Positions 60,254 through 64,000 of a stretch of 64,000 nt of DNA are shown here, in pieces. The DNA is from Pyrinomonadaceae bacterium (GTDB taxonomy: Bacteria > Acidobacteriota > Blastocatellia > Pyrinomonadales > Pyrinomonadaceae). Position 1 is the stretch's first letter; each line of letters starts with the position of its first letter. The position numbers were made by a program, and so were the translations under genes. Below the pieces are notes generated by a model that was not told where the DNA came from, made no database searches, and saw nothing but the letters and a program-made list of their open reading frames with translations. The stretch spans positions 62,001 through 126,000 of the forward strand of contig JAVEDE010000078.1 of assembly GCA_030841105.1 (NCBI GenBank), given 5' to 3'.

Positions 60254-61111
60254 ATGACGCACCTTTCTAACCTCGTCTTGGATTGTACGTTCGTGCAGGA
60301 GATGGTTGACCTGCTGCGCCTGTCGGGCGGCACGCGCGCGCCCGTCGAGAGCGTCGCCCGCACCGTCCTCCAACTGCCCGGCCTCGACGCGCCCTCGGCC
60401 GCGCTCCTCGTCTCCGACCTCATCAAAGACGACTGGCGTCTGCGCATCACGGACGACTACGAACTCGAACTCTTGTGCGAAGACGCCGATTGCCGCGCGC
60501 TCGACGAGACGGATTACGTCGTGGTTGACGTGGAGACGACGGGCGCGAAAACTCCCCCGGCGCGCATCACCGAGATCGGGGCGTACCGCGTCCGCGGCGG
60601 TCGTATCGTCGCCGAGTTTCAAACGCTGGTCAACCCGCAGATGCCGATCCCCTCCTTCATCGTCATGCTCACGGGGATCACGGACGCGATGGTCAAAAAC
60701 GCGCCGCTCTTTTCCGAAGTCGCGCAAGACCTCTTGACGTTCATTGACCGCGCCGTGCTCGTCGCGCACAACGCGCCGTTCGACGTGCGTTTCCTCAATC
60801 ACGAAATCTCGCGCGTCTTTCCGGGCAAGCGCATGTTCAACGCGCAACTCTGCACCGTCTCGCTCTCGCGCCGCGTCGTGCCGCAACTCGTCAACCACCG
60901 CCTGCACACCGTCGCCGAACACTTCGCCGTGCCCATCGTCAACCGACACCGCGCCGCTGGCGACGCCGCCGCCACCGCCGAAGTCTTCCTCCGCCTGCTC
61001 GAACTCCTGCAACAGAACGGCGTCCGCGATCTGGCCGCCGCGCGCAAGTTCAAACACGCCGACCACGATCAATACCGCCGCACGACCGCCGGAAGTTCAA
61101 GACAATTCTGA
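60254..61111 (+). CDS. DnaQ-like DEDDh 3'-5' exonuclease
   Basis: 285 residues from ATG 60254. The N-terminal region (about 1-85) is a helical domain of unknown type. The exonuclease domain (about 90-265) has YVVVDVETTGAK (D-x-E), FIVMLTGITDAMV, LVAHNAPFDVRFLNHE and NRHRAAGDAAATAEVFLRLL (the His and the last Asp of DEDDh). It resembles the epsilon-type proofreading exonuclease fused in some proteins to a GIY-YIG domain, which is absent here. It is divergent from pyrE and overlaps the next gene's 3' end by 15 bp. Confidence 0.88.
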   Translation: MTHLSNLVLDCTFVQEMVDLLRLSGGTRAPVESVARTVLQLPGLDAPSAALLVSDLIKDDWRLRITDDYELELLCEDADCRALDETDYVVVDVETTGAKTPPARITEIGAYRVRGGRIVAEFQTLVNPQMPIPSFIVMLTGITDAMVKNAPLFSEVAQDLLTFIDRAVLVAHNAPFDVRFLNHEISRVFPGKRMFNAQLCTVSLSRRVVPQLVNHRLHTVAEHFAVPIVNRHRAAGDAAATAEVFLRLLELLQQNGVRDLAAARKFKHADHDQYRRTTAGSSRQF

Positions 61112-61753
61112 CTCGGATTCCCCCGCGAGAGTCGCATCGCTGTCGTCGCCGCGGTTTCTCCTCTTCAACAGATTGCGCCCGACGAAGAAGGCGACGAGCA
61201 ACACGGCCACGCCAAGCCCGATGTAAGGGTAGTAGCGCGCCAGCAAATCCTTCGCGTGTTCGCCGTAGTAGGCCGCGAGATAGCCGACGAGCGCGTAGCG
61301 GAAGCCGCGGCCGACGGCGACCGCGAGCGCAAAGCGCGTGACGCTGAAACGAAAGACCCCGGCCGTCGCGATGAAAATTTTGAACGGAAACGGCGGCGGC
61401 AAGACCGACGCGACGAGCACCGAGAGCACGTCGTAACGGTCAATCAACTCTTTCACGCGCGCCTGCTTGCGTGGCGAAAAGCGTTTCAGCGCGCCTTTCC
61501 CCGCGCGGCGCGAGATGTAATAAAAAATGAGACAGCCGATGACCGAACCGAGCGTCGCCGAGAGCACGTAGAGTGCGACCCACGCGGGGTGCGCCGTCGA
61601 GAGCACGATCAACACGGCGTCGGGGCCGCCGGGCAGAGGGATCAGCGCGGAGTCGAGCAGCGCGATGCCGAAGAGGCCGAACGCCCCGTAGGCGAGCAGA
61701 TATTGCTTGACGAATGTCAGCCCGTTAGTAAACTTGCGAAACAACCATTTCAA
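61097..61753 (-). CDS. VTT-domain (DedA/YqaA-like) membrane protein (1)
   Basis: 218 residues with about five membrane segments. LLDSALIPLPGGPDAVLIVLS, LGSVIGCLIFYYISRRAGKGAL, and ASVLPPPFPFKIFIATAGVF are the motifs of the VTT/DedA family (the E/D near the first loop, R and G-x-x-x-G). DedA proteins are linked to membrane energy and lipid-carrier flipping. The charged tail is hydrophilic. It overlaps the exonuclease gene's end by 15 bp. A paralogue lies next to it. Confidence 0.87.
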   Translation of the reverse strand: MKWLFRKFTNGLTFVKQYLLAYGAFGLFGIALLDSALIPLPGGPDAVLIVLSTAHPAWVALYVLSATLGSVIGCLIFYYISRRAGKGALKRFSPRKQARVKELIDRYDVLSVLVASVLPPPFPFKIFIATAGVFRFSVTRFALAVAVGRGFRYALVGYLAAYYGEHAKDLLARYYPYIGLGVAVLLVAFFVGRNLLKRRNRGDDSDATLAGESESELS

Positions 61754-61825
61754 AATTAACTATTCCCTTCCTCAACCACTGCCGTTTATTTATAGCAACC
61801 TGCGAGATCATTTCCGCCCCGACGT

Positions 61826-62515
61826 TTATTCCGCGCCGCCGGACTCGACGACGTTTTCGGTCTCGTCAATATCAGCCCGCTTCGCCCCGGTCAGGCGATT
61901 CTTGATGAAATAAATTGCCAGCCCGACGGCGCACAGGGCGGCGACCGAGCCGAGCATCTTCAACCCGTAGCGCTCGATGAATTCAAGCACGTGGCGGCCG
62001 TAGTAAACGGCGAGGATGCCTTCGACGTAGTAGCGGATGCTGCGCGCGATCATGATCGTGATCATGAAACGCCAGCGCGGGTATTCGAGCGCGCCCGCCG
62101 TGGCGACGAAAATCTTGAAGGGCATGGGCGGCGGCAAGAGCGCGGGGATGGCGAGCGTCAGGAAGCCGAAGCGCGCGTAGGCGCGTTCGACGCGTTCGAT
62201 GTGTTCGGCGCGGAAACGACGCCGCAAGACCGCCTGGCCGCCGCGCCGCATCAGGACGTAGAGCAGCAGGCAGCCGATGACCGAGCCGAGCGCGGCGAAG
62301 AGGGGAAAATAAAACGCCGCCTTCGGGTCGCTGTAGCAACGCATGACGACGAGGTAGTCGTTGATTTCGGGGAGCGAGAGGAGCGAAGAGTCGAGCGCGC
62401 CGATGATGATCATGGCGGGCGCGGCCACGTAGATGGGGGTTTCGACGATGAACTTTTGCAGCCCCTCCGCCACCCCGCGCAGCCATTGCCCCAGCCCGTT
62501 GATCAAAAGAAGCAT
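61826..62515 (-). CDS. VTT-domain (DedA/YqaA-like) membrane protein (2)
   Basis: 229 residues, paralogous to its neighbour. Motifs: IIIGALDSSLLSLPEINDYLVV, LGSVIGCLLLYVLMRRGGQAVL, and PALLPPPMPFKIFVATAGAL. The acidic residues and Arg motif are conserved. The two genes are probably a tandem duplication and may be a single transcription unit; a functional pair of membrane proteins is possible. Confidence 0.87.
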   Translation of the reverse strand: MLLLINGLGQWLRGVAEGLQKFIVETPIYVAAPAMIIIGALDSSLLSLPEINDYLVVMRCYSDPKAAFYFPLFAALGSVIGCLLLYVLMRRGGQAVLRRRFRAEHIERVERAYARFGFLTLAIPALLPPPMPFKIFVATAGALEYPRWRFMITIMIARSIRYYVEGILAVYYGRHVLEFIERYGLKMLGSVAALCAVGLAIYFIKNRLTGAKRADIDETENVVESGGAE

Positions 62516-62522
62516 AAACTAA

Positions 62523-62701
62523 AGTGACGAGTGACAAGTGACAAGTGACGAGATAAGAAAAAAGAGTTTATCTCGTCAACTGCCGCTTGTCACTTATAGC
62601 TCACGACTGCCGCTTGTCGCTTATGGCTCGCGACTCGTTACACGTGGCTCGTGGCCGGGCACGGTTGTGTGCTCGTCACTTGTCACTTGTCACTCGTCAC
62701 T
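62523..62701. repeat. 30-bp perfect inverted repeat of GTGACAA/GTGACGA heptamers
   Basis: The arms 62523-62552 and 62672-62701 are perfectly complementary over 30 nt and hold four heptamers each. The 119-nt between them hold a small hairpin (GAGATAA/TTATCTC) and more degenerate CTTGTCACTTATAGCTCACGA-like words. It separates two minus-strand genes. Confidence 0.9.
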
Positions 62702-62704
62702 GTT

Positions 62705-63586
62705 TTATTTGACGGGGGTGAAGATCGAGGGGGTGTCGTAGGTGACGCCGAAGGTGACGCCGGAGCGCGGGCTGAACTCGGTCAGACCGGCGATGCCCGC
62801 GAAGTCGAAGCGCAGGCCGGAGGCTTTGATCTGCAAGCCGAGGCGGGCTTCCGACTGCGACTCCGTGCCGAGCGGCGCCCGCCCGCCGCGCGTGTTGGCG
62901 CGGCCGTTGATCTCGCCCGCGACGTTGATCTGCCGGTTGACGCGGACGATCCCGGCGACGCCGTAGAGCAGCATGTCGTTCTGCGTGAACGACTGGGTGG
63001 GAGCGGTGAAGATGCCGAGGCCGAGGTTGCCGAAGAGGTTGACGCGATCCTCGCGCCCGAACTTCTTGCCGAAGAGGATCGTGCCGAAGGCGTTCGTCTG
63101 GTTGATGCCGATGCCCCGCCCCTCGCTGGAGTTGGGCAGTTCGACGCCGAAGCGGAAGCCGAGCGAAGGGGCACGGCGCGTTTCGTTGCGCAGTTTGATC
63201 TTGGTGGAGAGACGGAAGTCACCCGTGTCGTTGGTCGAATCGGTGCGCGCGGTGGTGAGCGGGACGGCCGGGTTGGGCGAGGCCGAGTTGATGCTCAGGA
63301 AGTTTTGCAGCACGCCGTCGATCTGGAATTCGACGTTCGGCGACAGGCCGATGTTGATGCCGACGACGCCGACGCGCGTCAGATCGCCGCGCAGACCCGA
63401 CACGGGAAACCGCGCGTCCTGAAAAAACTCGATGCCCGCCTCGATGCGCGCCGAACCGGGCGGGATGATGTCCACGTCCTCGGTGATGAGCGGGCGTTGC
63501 TGCGCAGCAGCGGCGAGCGCGCACGCGAAGGTGCAGACGATGGCGGCCGAAAAGCGTATAAAGTGAGAGCGGAGAAGCGGCATCAT
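62705..63586 (-). CDS. Outer-membrane beta-barrel candidate, unknown function
   Basis: 293 residues. A signal peptide (about 8-28, ending AAAAQ) is followed by a long run of amphipathic strands with alternating pattern (RIEAGIEFFQDARFP, GINIGLSPNVEFQIDGV, DFRLSTKIKLRNE, SLGFRFGVELPN, VNLFGNLGLGIF) and many aromatic girdle residues. It resembles the MetA-pathway/transporter-type barrel family, but no catalytic motif is seen. The final residue is Lys, not aromatic. Function is unknown. Confidence 0.65.
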   Translation of the reverse strand: MMPLLRSHFIRFSAAIVCTFACALAAAAQQRPLITEDVDIIPPGSARIEAGIEFFQDARFPVSGLRGDLTRVGVVGINIGLSPNVEFQIDGVLQNFLSINSASPNPAVPLTTARTDSTNDTGDFRLSTKIKLRNETRRAPSLGFRFGVELPNSSEGRGIGINQTNAFGTILFGKKFGREDRVNLFGNLGLGIFTAPTQSFTQNDMLLYGVAGIVRVNRQINVAGEINGRANTRGGRAPLGTESQSEARLGLQIKASGLRFDFAGIAGLTEFSPRSGVTFGVTYDTPSIFTPVK

Positions 63587-63822
63587 AAGTTAAGCGTCGG
63601 AAGTCGGGCGTAGTGGACGTCGTTTCAAAGTCGAATCGCGCCGGGCGTCTCGACGCACGCGCGCTGTTTCAATTGAACTCAAGGCGGATTGTAGAGGCAA
63701 CGTTTGCGGAGCGTCAATGTTTCAGCCTCGCCGTAACAAAAATTTGGAAGAAACGACGGGGCTGCTTCGTCTAACGAGACGTGAGTTTGATTGCGAATGC
63801 AGCGTTGGGGATGGAGCTAACG

Positions 63823-64000
63823 GTGGCGGTGACTGATGAACGTCCGGTTGACACGCGCGTCGTCGCGTCCTGCCAGCAGGGCGACCGCGAAGCCTTCCGC
63901 CTGCTCTTCGAGACGCACAAAGATAAAGTCTATTCCATCGCGCTCTACTTCTTCGGCGGCGACGCCGCGCTCGCCTCAGACATCACCCAACAGGTCTTTC
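63823..64000 (+). CDS. RNA polymerase ECF sigma-70 factor, 5' part (3' end outside window)
   Basis: The frame runs off the window edge. I propose GTG 63823 with GGAG six bases upstream; in-frame ATG 63811 and GTG 63781 are alternatives. The visible residues (VVASCQQGDREAFRLLFETHKDKVYSIALYFFGGDAALASDITQQVF) are the sigma-2 region typical of ECF sigma factors (region 2.1-2.2). Region 2.4 and sigma-4 are outside. A hairpin CGTCT-AACG-AGACG (63768-63781) precedes it. The anti-sigma partner cannot be seen. Confidence 0.85.
   Translation, partial: MAVTDERPVDTRVVASCQQGDREAFRLLFETHKDKVYSIALYFFGGDAALASDITQQVF

Overview
This 64 kb window is GC-rich chromosomal DNA, densely coding on both strands, with no rRNA, tRNA, CRISPR array, prophage or insertion sequence that I can recognise. 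The gene content suggests an acidobacterium of the Blastocatellia (subdivision 4) type: two very large Oar-like TonB-dependent receptors with an N-terminal carboxypeptidase-regulatory domain, SBBP-repeat and Calx-beta/DUF4214 secreted proteins, sigma-54-type promoters in front of envelope genes, and many housekeeping genes started by GTG or TTG. The taxonomic placement is inference from family content only.

Layout. 0-14 kb: the 3' end of mobA, an unusual membrane-anchored alpha/beta hydrolase, a GT39 glycosyltransferase, a Gfo/Idh oxidoreductase, a beta-lactamase-family hydrolase overlapping a chromate transporter, a SpoIID-type protein, a glutaredoxin-like protein, a 31-codon ORF coupled to miaA, a Baeyer-Villiger-type flavin monooxygenase and an SDR. 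14-24.8 kb: two tandem secreted subtilases with hexapeptide (V-S-D-G-x-x) C-terminal arrays plus a GNAT gene, a membrane GGDEF-EAL protein, then hfq, tmk and holB. 24.9-35 kb: two DUF4214 secreted proteins flanking a small cytosolic protein, and the first TonB receptor. 35-45 kb: a winged-helix/TPR regulator, a LytS/LytTR two-component pair, a co-directional cluster (secreted HELGH protein, Fis-type regulator, TIR-like protein with an N-terminal winged-helix-like region, esterase-TPR), and a TPR lipoprotein-like gene. 45-51 kb: the second TonB receptor, an amidohydrolase and a decayed beta-lactamase-like gene. 51.6-58.5 kb: the isoprenoid/envelope block ispG, rseP, dxr, a Coa1/thioredoxin-like fusion, cdsA, a Gly/Ser-rich membrane protein and uppS, all on the minus strand. 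58.6-64 kb: truA, pyrE, a DnaQ-like exonuclease, two VTT (DedA-like) membrane proteins, an outer-membrane barrel candidate and the start of an ECF sigma factor.

Three things stand out. First, the paired subtilases end in hexapeptide arrays whose codons vary while the peptide is conserved. Second, many short intergenic spacers are built of degenerate arrays with a 7-nt period. Each spacer uses its own heptamer word, and the word usually returns as its complement, giving stems of up to 30 bp that reach into neighbouring stop codons. Third, the TIR-like protein sits in a short co-directional cluster that could be a signalling or defence module. Sigma-54 -24/-12 elements with correct GG-N10-GC geometry precede both TonB receptors, the GGDEF-EAL gene and, more weakly, the protease operon and a DUF4214 gene.
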